From NCBI GenBank assembly GCA_050950205.1, contig JBMNHF010000015.1, positions 75,142 through 139,141 of the forward strand: DNA of 64,000 nucleotides. Direction: 5' to 3'. The translations under genes and the position numbers were made by a program. Below, one piece after another: positions 56,152 to 64,000 of this stretch; within the stretch, counting starts at the first letter, position 1; every line of letters starts with the position of its first letter. The notes beneath the pieces are model-generated. The model saw only the letters and a list, made by a program, of their open reading frames with translations. It was not told where the DNA came from and did not search any database. This DNA is from WRAV01 sp050950205. Lineage in GTDB: Bacteria > Bacillota > Clostridia > Oscillospirales > Ruminococcaceae.

Positions 56152-58510
56152 GTCTCCCTCCTCGCGGAGGGAGTGGATTGAAATGGATTGCCTTTGCACG
56201 GTAGGCGCTGTTCAACAAGTCTCCCTCCTCGCGGAGGGAGTGGATTGAAATCTTACGCTCGCCTACAAGAGCTGGTAAAAATCATCAGGTCTCCCTCCTC
56301 GCGGAGGGAGTGGATTGAAATAGAAAGGAATATTGGGAGAGGCACAGGATAGGAGTCTCCCTCCTCGCGGAGGGAGTGGATTGAAATACCAGTATAAATG
56401 AGCTATGATAATTCAAGGTCTTGTCTCCCTCCTCGCGGAGGGAGTGGATTGAAATACAGGCGTCAGTGGATCAACCACGTGGTATATGTCTCCCTCCTCG
56501 CGGAGGGAGTGGATTGAAATTTCGCTACGCGACTGTAGGCGACTACCGATCCGGGTCTCCCTCCTCGCGGAGGGAGTGGATTGAAATAAGACCACCATCG
56601 CCACAAGGCGGTGAAATGTCGTCTCCCTCCTCGCGGAGGGAGTGGATTGAAATTGATCGGTGCGGCAGGCTACATCTGCAACTTGTGTCTCCCTCCTCGC
56701 GGAGGGAGTGGATTGAAATCCGCTGGCGTTGTGAATCGTGCCGGCATGTCAGGTCTCCCTCCTCGCGGAGGGAGTGGATTGAAATAGCTCAGAGGTCAAG
56801 TCGTATTACCGCCTCGAGTGTCTCCCTCCTCGCGGAGGGAGTGGATTGAAATCCCAGTTGGGTCTGTAATAGCTTGCTGACCGTGGCGTCTCCCTCCTCG
56901 CGGAGGGAGTGGATTGAAATGCTAACGCTATAGCCATATGCCCGCAGTTTGCATGTCTCCCTCCTCGCGGAGGGAGTGGATTGAAATAGGAAATATGACA
57001 TCAACCCTGTAAGCTGGCAGTCTCCCTCCTCGCGGAGGGAGTGGATTGAAATCTTCACGAAGCTCCGTACGCATGATCGCACAAAGAGTCTCCCTCCTCG
57101 CGGAGGGAGTGGATTGAAATCTTTTGCCAATTGAAAAGTATCAAGATATGGAGAGGTCTCCCTCCTCGCGGAGGGAGTGGATTGAAATTTTACCATCGCA
57201 ACCGCAGTTGAGTCTTTGCTGGGTCTCCCTCCTCGCGGAGGGAGTGGATTGAAATCCGCCTCTAAGGATGCTACCGCTGATGGGAGAGCGGTCTCCCTCC
57301 TCGCGGAGGGAGTGGATTGAAATGAAAACGTAATGATTGTATCCTGAGCTCGGTCTCCCTCCTCGCGGAGGGAGTGGATTGAAATAGCCAGTCAGCTGCC
57401 AACTCACCGCTGGGCCGTCTCCCTCCTCGCGGAGGGAGTGGATTGAAATATGCGACCGCTGGGGGAGATCAGGTCATGCAGGTCTCCCTCCTCGCGGAGG
57501 GAGTGGATTGAAATCCCGCATGGTGACCGGCAGCACATGCAAAGTCTCCCTCCTCGCGGAGGGAGTGGATTGAAATTCACCAGGTCGGGGCAAATGTTCA
57601 GCAACAACGTCTCCCTCCTCGCGGAGGGAGTGGATTGAAATGCGTACACACTTCAAGCGCTGGTGGCAAGTCTCCCTCCTCGCGGAGGGAGTGGATTGAA
57701 ATAGCATCTACGAAGCTTATACGGTCTCCCTCCTCGCGGAGGGAGTGGATTGAAATATGGAGCTGCGAGGACAAACATGATGATTTGAATCGGTCTCCCT
57801 CCTCGCGGAGGGAGTGGATTGAAATCGATGGTTAAGATTGGGTGTCACCGCTTGACGTGCCATAGCCCTATGTCTCCCTCCTCGCGGAGGGAGTGGATTG
57901 AAATCATATGCCAAGAACCCGCTACCGCGGATGAAGCTGATTGGAGTCGTCTCCCTCCTCGCGGAGGGAGTGGATTGAAATTGGCGGAAGGCGCCCATTA
58001 CGGCAGCCCAGCAGCTACGAGTCTCCCTCCTCGCGGAGGGAGTGGATTGAAATCCGGCTGCGTAGGCACCGGGTACCAGGCGTCCCCACGCTTTGTCTCC
58101 CTCCTCGCGGAGGGAGTGGATTGAAATCTCCTTGCGGTCATCAATATCTTCGGGACTAATTGTAAGCAGTCTCCCTCCTCGCGGAGGGAGTGGATTGAAA
58201 TTTAATCGCAGAGATGGCGCATCGCGCAGCCGCCGGTACGCGTCTCCCTCCTCGCGGAGGGAGTGGATTGAAATATCTAAATATACGCATACGATCCCTT
58301 GTATAGCTCAGCAGGTCTCCCTCCTCGCGGAGGGAGTGGATTGAAATGTGGTTTAGGCAAGGCAAGCAGACCCCGCCCCTACTTACTGATGTCTCCCTCC
58401 TCGCGGAGGGAGTGGATTGAAATAACAACGAAATGTCGTTGACAGCGTGATGCTGAACCGTCAGTCTCCCTCCTCGCGGTGTCTCCCTCCTCACGGGGGG
58501 AGTGGATATG
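56152..58510 (+). CRISPR. type I-C CRISPR array, 34 intact repeats, 34 spacers
   Basis: The 33-bp repeat starts GTCTCCCTCC, contains the palindrome CTCCCTCC-TCGC-GGAGGGAG and ends GTGGATTGAAAT, a type I-C repeat. Intact copies begin at 56152, 56219, 56289 and so on to 58391, and all look identical. The 35th copy is cut to 16 bp (58464-58479), then one T and a degenerate copy (58481 to about 58510) close the array. Spacer lengths in order are 34,37,33,35,32,34,33,33,33,34,35,34,32,35,35,34,35,29,31,32,29,32,28,21,36,46,44,39,41,41,40,40,43,40. No two spacers look alike. Decay at the distal end fits the leader being on the left. Confidence 0.99.
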
Positions 58511-58542
58511 TTAGGTTTTGAAGAAAAGAAAGGGGAAGAATG

Positions 58543-58571
58543 TTGATTTTTGGCGGACTTCCCTGTATAAT
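58543..58571 (+). promoter_or_regulatory. promoter of miaB-ylbF-mutS
   Basis: TTGATT and TATAAT with a 17-nt spacer. The -10 box ends only 9 nt before the most likely miaB ATG, implying a leaderless or almost leaderless mRNA. Confidence 0.7.
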
Positions 58572-58580
58572 GAACTGGTT

Positions 58581-60011
58581 ATGAATAAGAAGTATCAGAC
58601 CGAAATCAAACAACCCGAAACCCGCGAGGATTACAGCGGGCTGGTGCGCCGCCATAACGAGCGGCTCTTTTCCCTTTGCGGTAAAACCCCCACCGCCCAC
58701 ATTCGAACTTTTGGTTGCCAGCAGAATGTATCGGATAGCGAGAAGCTGGCGGGAATGCTGTCGGAAATGGGTTATGCCATGACAGAGGAGCCCCTTAGTG
58801 CTGACATTGTTCTCTTCAACACCTGTGCCGTTCGAGAAAACGCCGAGGACAGAGTGTTTGGCAATGTAGGAGCTTTAAAAGCCGCTAAGGAACAAAACCG
58901 AGATATGATCATTGTACTGTGTGGCTGTATGACACAGCAGCCCCATATTGCCAAAAAGCTTAAAACAAGCTACCCTTATGTGGATCTTATTTTTGGTACC
59001 CACTCCATTGGTCGCTTGCCGGAGCTGTTATGGAAAAAGCTCAGCCAGGGCGGGCGCTTTGTGGATATTTCTCAGGAGGAGCCTTCCCTAAAAGAGGATT
59101 TGCCGGTGCTTCGGGACGGTTCCATCCGGGCTTGGGTGCCGGTAATGTACGGTTGCAATAATTTCTGCACCTACTGTGTGGTGCCTTTGGTGCGGGGGCG
59201 GGAACGCAGCCGGGAGCTTTCCGATATTGTTCGGGAAGTGGAGGGCCTCATTCAGGCAGGCTATAAGGAAATTGGACTGCTGGGGCAGAATGTAAACTCC
59301 TACGGCAAAACCCTCAATCCCCCTGTCAGCTTTGCCCAGCTGCTGGAAACCCTTAATGCACTGCCGGGAGAGTTTATCATCCGCTTTATGACAAGTCATC
59401 CCAAGGACTGCACCCGGGAGCTCATTGATACCATCGCCCGCTGCGAAAAAGTATGCAATCATATCCATTTGCCGGTTCAAAGCGGTTCCAACCGGATTTT
59501 AAAGGCCATGAACCGGAGATACACAGCGGAGCAATACCTGGAACTCATTGATTATGCGAGGGAAAAAATCCCCGGAGTTTCCTTTACCAGCGATATCATC
59601 GTAGGCTTTCCGGGGGAGACCGAGGAGGACTTTGAAGCCACCTATCGGTTGATTGAGCGGGTGAGATACCACTCTCTCTTTACCTTCCTCTATTCCAAAC
59701 GGGAGGGAACCAAGGCGGCGGATTTGCCCGACGATACGCCCTACAGCGTCAAGCAGAAGCGCTTTGACCGAATGCTGGCTCTTCAGCGGAACATCGGAAT
59801 GGAGCATCATCAAAATCTGGTGGGGCATACTGTTAGGGTGCTGGCAGAGGGCAAAGGCAAAACCGCTCCCGGCCGCTTGACGGGAAAAAATGAGCAAGGC
59901 GTTATCGTGGAGTTTGACGGTGAAGAAAGTCTCATTGGCAATTTTGTTTCGGTACGGGTAACACAGGCTCTGCAATGGGCGGTTGTGGGTACCGCTGAAA
60001 CAATGGAATAG
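58581..60011 (+). CDS. miaB: tRNA-2-methylthio-N6-dimethylallyladenosine synthase MiaB
   Basis: Radical SAM methylthiotransferase that modifies A37 of tRNAs reading UNN codons. The N-terminal cluster site is RTFGCQQNVSDSE with Cys residues in NTCAVRENAEDR and LCGCM. The radical SAM motif is CNNFCTYCVVP, and a C-terminal TRAM domain begins around QNLVGHTVRVLAEG. The ATG at 58581 gives 476 residues. A TTG at 58518 would add 21 residues but precedes the promoter. No ribosome binding site is visible. Confidence 0.95.
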   Translation: MNKKYQTEIKQPETREDYSGLVRRHNERLFSLCGKTPTAHIRTFGCQQNVSDSEKLAGMLSEMGYAMTEEPLSADIVLFNTCAVRENAEDRVFGNVGALKAAKEQNRDMIIVLCGCMTQQPHIAKKLKTSYPYVDLIFGTHSIGRLPELLWKKLSQGGRFVDISQEEPSLKEDLPVLRDGSIRAWVPVMYGCNNFCTYCVVPLVRGRERSRELSDIVREVEGLIQAGYKEIGLLGQNVNSYGKTLNPPVSFAQLLETLNALPGEFIIRFMTSHPKDCTRELIDTIARCEKVCNHIHLPVQSGSNRILKAMNRRYTAEQYLELIDYAREKIPGVSFTSDIIVGFPGETEEDFEATYRLIERVRYHSLFTFLYSKREGTKAADLPDDTPYSVKQKRFDRMLALQRNIGMEHHQNLVGHTVRVLAEGKGKTAPGRLTGKNEQGVIVEFDGEESLIGNFVSVRVTQALQWAVVGTAETME

Positions 60012-60030
60012 ATATAAAAGGAGAATAAAA

Positions 60031-60435
60031 ATGGATGCAATCCGGGCGGCAAGAGAGCTTGGCAAGGCAATTCAGGCAGACGACAAATACATTGCTTTGC
60101 AAATGGCTCAGCAACGCAACGAAGAAGACGAGGAACTGCAGGAGCTGATTCGCTCTTTTTATATGTTGCGTGAACAGCTAAACGCAGAAATTCAAAAGAC
60201 CGATCGCAGCGAAGAAAAAATGAAAGAGCTGGATGCTCAGGTAAAGGATGCTTACGGTAAAATCTTTACCAATCCCAACATGGTCGCTTACAACGAAGCC
60301 CGGACAGAATTCCAAACGGTTCTATCCTATATTAACCAGATTATTCAGGGCAGTGCCGACGGCAAAAACCCTGAACTAATTGAGTATGAGGAAAGCTGTG
60401 GCGGCAACTGCAGCGGATGCTCCGGTTGCGGCTGA
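60031..60435 (+). CDS. ylbF: YlbF/YmcA-family regulator with Cys-rich tail
   Basis: A 134-residue, mostly helical protein. DAIRAARELGKAIQADDKYI and the QLNAEIQKTDRSEEKM helix match the Com_YlbF family, which in Bacillus forms an Fe-S-containing complex affecting RNase Y and sporulation. The C-terminus ESCGGNCSGCSGCG adds four cysteines and could bind metal. AAAGGAG precedes the ATG. Placed between miaB and mutS as in many Clostridia. Confidence 0.88.
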   Translation: MDAIRAARELGKAIQADDKYIALQMAQQRNEEDEELQELIRSFYMLREQLNAEIQKTDRSEEKMKELDAQVKDAYGKIFTNPNMVAYNEARTEFQTVLSYINQIIQGSADGKNPELIEYEESCGGNCSGCSGCG

Positions 60436-60462
60436 TAACGACTTTATATGAGGTGACGCACT

Positions 60463-63093
60463 TTGAATAAGGTGGAACAACTGATCCAACAGGGTCTTAC
60501 CCCTATGATGCAGCAGTATTTCCGCATCAAGGAGCGTCACAAAGATCATATTGTATTCTTTCGCTTGGGCGACTTCTACGAAATGTTTTTTGAAGATGCG
60601 CAGGAGGTTTCCCGGGTTTTGGGGCTTACTCTGACAGGACGCGATTGCGGACTGGCGGAGCGGGCCCCTATGTGCGGTGTGCCCTATCACAGCAGTGAAA
60701 CTTACATAGCCCGCCTGGTCAAGGCCGGATATAAGGTAGCTATCTGCGAGCAGACCGAGGATCCTGCTTTTGCCAAGGGCGTAGTATCCCGGGAAGTGGT
60801 GCGGGTGATTACCCCCGGCACCCTGATGGAGGATGACCTGCTGGAGGAAGATTCTAACAATTTTCTTTGCAGCATCTATTACGGGGAACAGGGCTACGGT
60901 CTTGTCTTTGCCGACATCTCCACCGGACAGGTGGAGATTATAGAGCTAAACAGCGACGATGAGGGAGCGGTCATGAACGCTCTGGCCCGATATGCTCCCC
61001 GAGAGGTTATATTCAATCCCGCTTTTGTGGACAAGCGCCAAATCGCCCGGTTTATGCGGGAGCGGCTGGTCTGCACCGCCGATATGCTGGATGACGAATG
61101 CTGCCGCTTTGGAGCGGCCCGGCAGGAGGTGCAGCATCACTTTGGCCAAGATCAGCTCTCCGCTTTGGGATTGGAAGATCGAACCCGCTGTATCTGTGCG
61201 CTGGGCGGGCTTCTTTCCTACCTGCGGGAAACCCAAAAGGTAGGGTTGGAGCGGCTGTGCAGCGTGGTGGTCAAGCAGGAAGACCGCACCATGCAGATGG
61301 ATGAAAACTGCCGCACCGGCCTTGAGTTGCTCGCCACCATCCGCTCTAAGGAGAAAAAAGGTAGCCTTTTGTGGGTGTTGGACAAAACCAAAACCCCCAT
61401 GGGCAAGCGGCTGATGAGAAACTGGATTACCCAGCCCCTCACCGGGCCGGCAGAAATTGAAAAGCGGCTCAATGCGGTGGAGGAGCTTTACAGCGATGAG
61501 CTGCTGTTGGAGCAGGTCAGCGAGACTTTGGAGTACATCTTTGACCTGGAGCGGCTTATCACCCGGGTGGTGTACGGCAATGCCACCCCTCGAGAGGTGC
61601 TGACGCTGGGGCGGACTCTGGCCAACCTTCCATCGGTTCGAAAGGCGCTGGAACCGGTAAAATCCCATTTTTTGTGCGCCATTCGGGAAGAAATTGATCC
61701 CCTGGAGGACATTTCCGCACTGATTGCCTCCGCCATTGTGGAGGAGCCCCCCGTCAACCTCAAGGAGGGAGGCGTCATTCAAAGCGGCTTCCATCCGCAG
61801 CTGGCCGAGCTGCGGGAGCTGATGGGAACCGCCAAGGAGCGGCTTTCTACTATGGAGGGGGCGGAGCGGGAGTCCACCGGCATCAAAAACCTAAAGATTC
61901 GCTACAACAAAGTTTTTGGCTACTACATAGAAGTTTCCAAATCGGGACTGGCACAGGTACCGGAACACTATATTCGCAAGCAGACCATTGCCAACGGAGA
62001 GCGGTACATCACGCAGGAGCTGAAGGAACTGGAAAACCGGATTCTCTCCGCTCATGATCAGGCCATCGCGTTGGAGAGCGAGCTGTTCGAGCAGGTGCGG
62101 GTGACCATTGCCCGGGAGCTGCACCGAATTCAAGCCTCGGCCTCGGCGATTGCCCGACTGGATGTGTTCTGCTCCTTTGCCAGAGTTTCCTTAGATAATC
62201 GCTATGTTCGCCCCACCATCACCACCGGAGACCAGATTATCATCAAGGAAGGGCGGCACCCGGTGGTGGAGCAGATGTTGGACGGCTTGCCCTTTGTGCC
62301 CAACGACGTGATGTTAGACTGCGGCGAACATCAAATTGCCATCATCACCGGCCCCAACATGGCGGGAAAATCCACCTATATGCGCCAGACTGCTTTGATT
62401 GTTCTGATGGCGCAGATGGGGTGTTTTGTACCGGCAGCCAGCGCCACCATCGGCATTGTGGACGGCATCTATACCCGCATTGGCGCCAGCGATGATTTGT
62501 CTACCGGAAAATCTACCTTTATGGTGGAAATGGTTGAGCTGGCCACCATATTAAAAAACGCTACCTCCAAATCGTTGCTGATTCTGGATGAGATTGGCAG
62601 AGGCACCTCCACTTATGATGGCATGAGCATAGCCCGGGCAGTGTTGGAGTACATTGCTCACCCCAAAAAGCTGGGGGCCCGCACCATGTTTGCCACCCAC
62701 TACCACGAGCTCACCGAGCTGGAGAACACTTTGTCCCGCGTGAAAAATTACAATATAGCGGTGAAAAAGAGGGGAGACGACATCACCTTTTTACGCAAAA
62801 TTGTAAAAGGCGGTGCGGACGACAGCTATGGCATTGAGGTAAGCAAACTGGCAGGCATTCCCGACTCCATTGTCAAACGAGCCCATGAAATTCTCAACGA
62901 CTTGGAAAATGACCGCCCTGTCCGGGAAGGGAAGGGGGCCCGCCCTGCCCGGGAAGAGGACGGCTATCAAATCAGTTTAGCATCTCAAAAAGCATCGGAG
63001 GTGGAGGAGGAACTCAAGCGCTTGGATCTGAATACCCTCACCCCCATCGAGGCTTTGACCAAGCTTTTTGAGCTGCGCAAGCTGCTGGAATAA
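60463..63093 (+). CDS. mutS: DNA mismatch repair protein MutS
   Basis: Recognises mismatches as a clamp-forming ATPase. The mismatch-binding domain has FFRLGDFYEMFFEDA with the Phe-x-Glu wedge, followed by connector, core and clamp domains. The ATPase domain has TGPNMAGKSTYMRQ (Walker A), LLILDEIGRGTSTYDG (Walker B) and ATHYHELTELE. At 876 residues it is full length. Start is TTG at 60463 after GAGGTGACG. MutL is not downstream; the next gene is on the opposite strand. Confidence 0.97.
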   Translation: MNKVEQLIQQGLTPMMQQYFRIKERHKDHIVFFRLGDFYEMFFEDAQEVSRVLGLTLTGRDCGLAERAPMCGVPYHSSETYIARLVKAGYKVAICEQTEDPAFAKGVVSREVVRVITPGTLMEDDLLEEDSNNFLCSIYYGEQGYGLVFADISTGQVEIIELNSDDEGAVMNALARYAPREVIFNPAFVDKRQIARFMRERLVCTADMLDDECCRFGAARQEVQHHFGQDQLSALGLEDRTRCICALGGLLSYLRETQKVGLERLCSVVVKQEDRTMQMDENCRTGLELLATIRSKEKKGSLLWVLDKTKTPMGKRLMRNWITQPLTGPAEIEKRLNAVEELYSDELLLEQVSETLEYIFDLERLITRVVYGNATPREVLTLGRTLANLPSVRKALEPVKSHFLCAIREEIDPLEDISALIASAIVEEPPVNLKEGGVIQSGFHPQLAELRELMGTAKERLSTMEGAERESTGIKNLKIRYNKVFGYYIEVSKSGLAQVPEHYIRKQTIANGERYITQELKELENRILSAHDQAIALESELFEQVRVTIARELHRIQASASAIARLDVFCSFARVSLDNRYVRPTITTGDQIIIKEGRHPVVEQMLDGLPFVPNDVMLDCGEHQIAIITGPNMAGKSTYMRQTALIVLMAQMGCFVPAASATIGIVDGIYTRIGASDDLSTGKSTFMVEMVELATILKNATSKSLLILDEIGRGTSTYDGMSIARAVLEYIAHPKKLGARTMFATHYHELTELENTLSRVKNYNIAVKKRGDDITFLRKIVKGGADDSYGIEVSKLAGIPDSIVKRAHEILNDLENDRPVREGKGARPAREEDGYQISLASQKASEVEEELKRLDLNTLTPIEALTKLFELRKLLE

Positions 63094-63129
63094 AAAAATT
63101 GAGTACCGATTTCGCCCAATTCGGTACTC
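63094..63129 (-). terminator. terminator of the amidase-domain gene
   Basis: GAGTACCGA pairs with TCGGTACTC, and on the minus strand is followed by AATTTTTTTA. It lies between the convergent mutS and amidase genes. Confidence 0.8.
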
Positions 63130-63171
63130 GAGGTATGTATTTCTTGCAGTTATGGTGTACACTTTTGTGGT

Positions 63172-63669
63172 TTACCAAGTTCGCCCACCCAGAATGTGCA
63201 GACAGCGCATCCTGCGAATTTCATAGGTGGCCAAAGGGCGGTAATCACTGTCATAGCTGTGGGCGGCAATGAGCAGAGTTTCTGGATTACCGGAGCCGTC
63301 ACTTTCCACCACCACCAATGTATGGTTAAAATCATCCCGATAGGTGGCAATTTGGATGATATCTCCCAGCTCCATGGCTGCCAGATTTGTTTCGGTGGCG
63401 TAGGGACCCACTCCCTTGTTTCCCACCAAGAAGTTGTAGAGATATGGCACCCCCGACCAGGAGGGGGTGCGATCATCGGGGGAATTGTAGTACCAACCAT
63501 ACAATGGCTTGTAGTTCATCACGCCGATACCGGCATAGATGCACTGAGAAGCGAAATTAGCACAGTCGCCGCCAAAACCGGTGAAGTTAAAATATTTTGG
63601 ATTTCGGCCAAAGGCCCATGTATGGGCATAGGCCACAGCCTTTTCCCTGTTGTAGGCGATTTCTCGCAT
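63172..63669 (-). CDS. putative amidase-domain protein (Amidase_6)
   Basis: A 165-residue protein of the PF12671 putative amidase domain, related to NlpC/P60. YNREKAVAYAHTWAFGRNPK and GFGGDCANFASQCIYAG with the catalytic Cys are the signature, NHTLVVVESD holds the likely His. There is no signal peptide. The domain is common in sporulating Clostridia, perhaps acting on spore peptidoglycan. The ATG at 63669 has a GGTGGG site upstream. Confidence 0.88.
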   Translation of the reverse strand: MREIAYNREKAVAYAHTWAFGRNPKYFNFTGFGGDCANFASQCIYAGIGVMNYKPLYGWYYNSPDDRTPSWSGVPYLYNFLVGNKGVGPYATETNLAAMELGDIIQIATYRDDFNHTLVVVESDGSGNPETLLIAAHSYDSDYRPLATYEIRRMRCLHILGGRTW

Positions 63670-64000
63670 GATATACCCACCTTTCCCGACAAACGAGCTG
63701 TATTCCCACCAATTGCTGATAGTTCAGTTTATACAAATAAGGGCAAAAAGGTTCGAAAATGCCCCTGTTCTTGTGTTATTTTTAAATAATTGGTATGATA
63801 TCTTAGAAGTTAACGCTGGCTTACACAACTCTGGGCGGACCCCCTTATCAGCAATTCCTTATAAAATTAACGTCCACGAATAAAGTAGATAAAACGGCAG
63901 ACTGGCTTTGAGACAAAAAGAACCGCGTGATTGGAATGACAAAAGGCACAGACCGGATCTGAATATAGCCAATGAAAGTTGTGGGAGTGAACAATATGAA
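63670..64000 (+). promoter_or_regulatory. intergenic region with promoter and start of a cut-off gene
   Basis: TTGTGT (63771) and TATGAT (63794-63799) with a 17-nt spacer and TG before the -10 could drive a plus-strand gene. GGGAGTG followed by ATGAA at 63996 may be its first codons, cut by the window edge, leaving a leader of nearly 190 nt. Nothing else is recognised. Confidence 0.4.

Noticed and set aside
56413..58494. Several 60-140 residue frames across the array with Arg/Ser/Pro-rich repeats such as FQSTPSARRET, ISIHSLREEGD and SPSSRREWIEI
   Set aside because: They are translations of the CRISPR repeat in different frames with spacers in between. No start sites or domains; a well-known annotation artefact.

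Overview
The window is chromosomal DNA from an anaerobic, spore-forming member of the Clostridia (Bacillota); an Oscillospirales/Ruminococcaceae-like genome is my best guess. Pointers are a spore photoproduct lyase, rubrerythrin, a CoA-disulfide reductase, an OFA-type transporter, an OmpR/HisKA two-component pair, Gram-positive ribosome binding sites and consensus -35/-10 promoters, and the miaB-ylbF-mutS gene order. No sequence search was possible, so the taxon is an inference.

Layout. 0-5.2 kb holds housekeeping genes on the minus strand: tRNA-Ser, rpsF-ssb-rpsR, galU, a zinc-ribbon membrane protein with an apparent 3' frameshift, a 52-residue Cys-rich protein and prfB. 5.3-7.1 kb holds four small unrecognised genes. 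7.2-12.6 kb is an accessory scar: a 3' tRNA fragment with its terminator, short tandem repeats, phage-like remnants, a start-only amidase fragment, a hairpin-rich non-coding stretch, then an IS21-family and an IS256-family element side by side. 12.6-34.2 kb is mostly chromosomal backbone: patatin-like protein, ychF, a two-component system, hisA-hisF-hisIE-PHP phosphatase, a DUF6320/acyltransferase pair, cell-wall enzymes, rubrerythrin, a FUSC-like gene with glyA and an esterase, a DctP-like lipoprotein, rarA and adenine deaminase.

34.3-39.6 kb is a second accessory segment: tRNA-Thr and tRNA-Tyr, an IS200-type transposase, then an AT-richer two-gene unit encoding an 858-residue TPR protein with a HEPN-like C-terminus and an unknown partner, followed by a Tyr/Asp-rich 8-residue-repeat protein. 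39.8-48.2 kb carries a short-chain dehydrogenase, an esterase, a patB-CoADR operon, cspA with a terminator-like leader, an OFA transporter and splB.

48.3-58.5 kb is a complete type I-C CRISPR-Cas locus (cas3, cas5c, cas8c, cas7, cas4, cas1, cas2) followed by an array of 34 intact 33-bp repeats. Its spacers change length along the array: 32-37 nt next to the leader, 21-32 nt in the middle, 39-46 nt at the distal end. The window closes with miaB, ylbF, mutS and an amidase-domain protein.

Most noteworthy are the stepped spacer lengths, the TPR-HEPN pair as a candidate uncharacterised defence or RNA-targeting unit, and the hairpin-rich non-coding region next to phage remnants.
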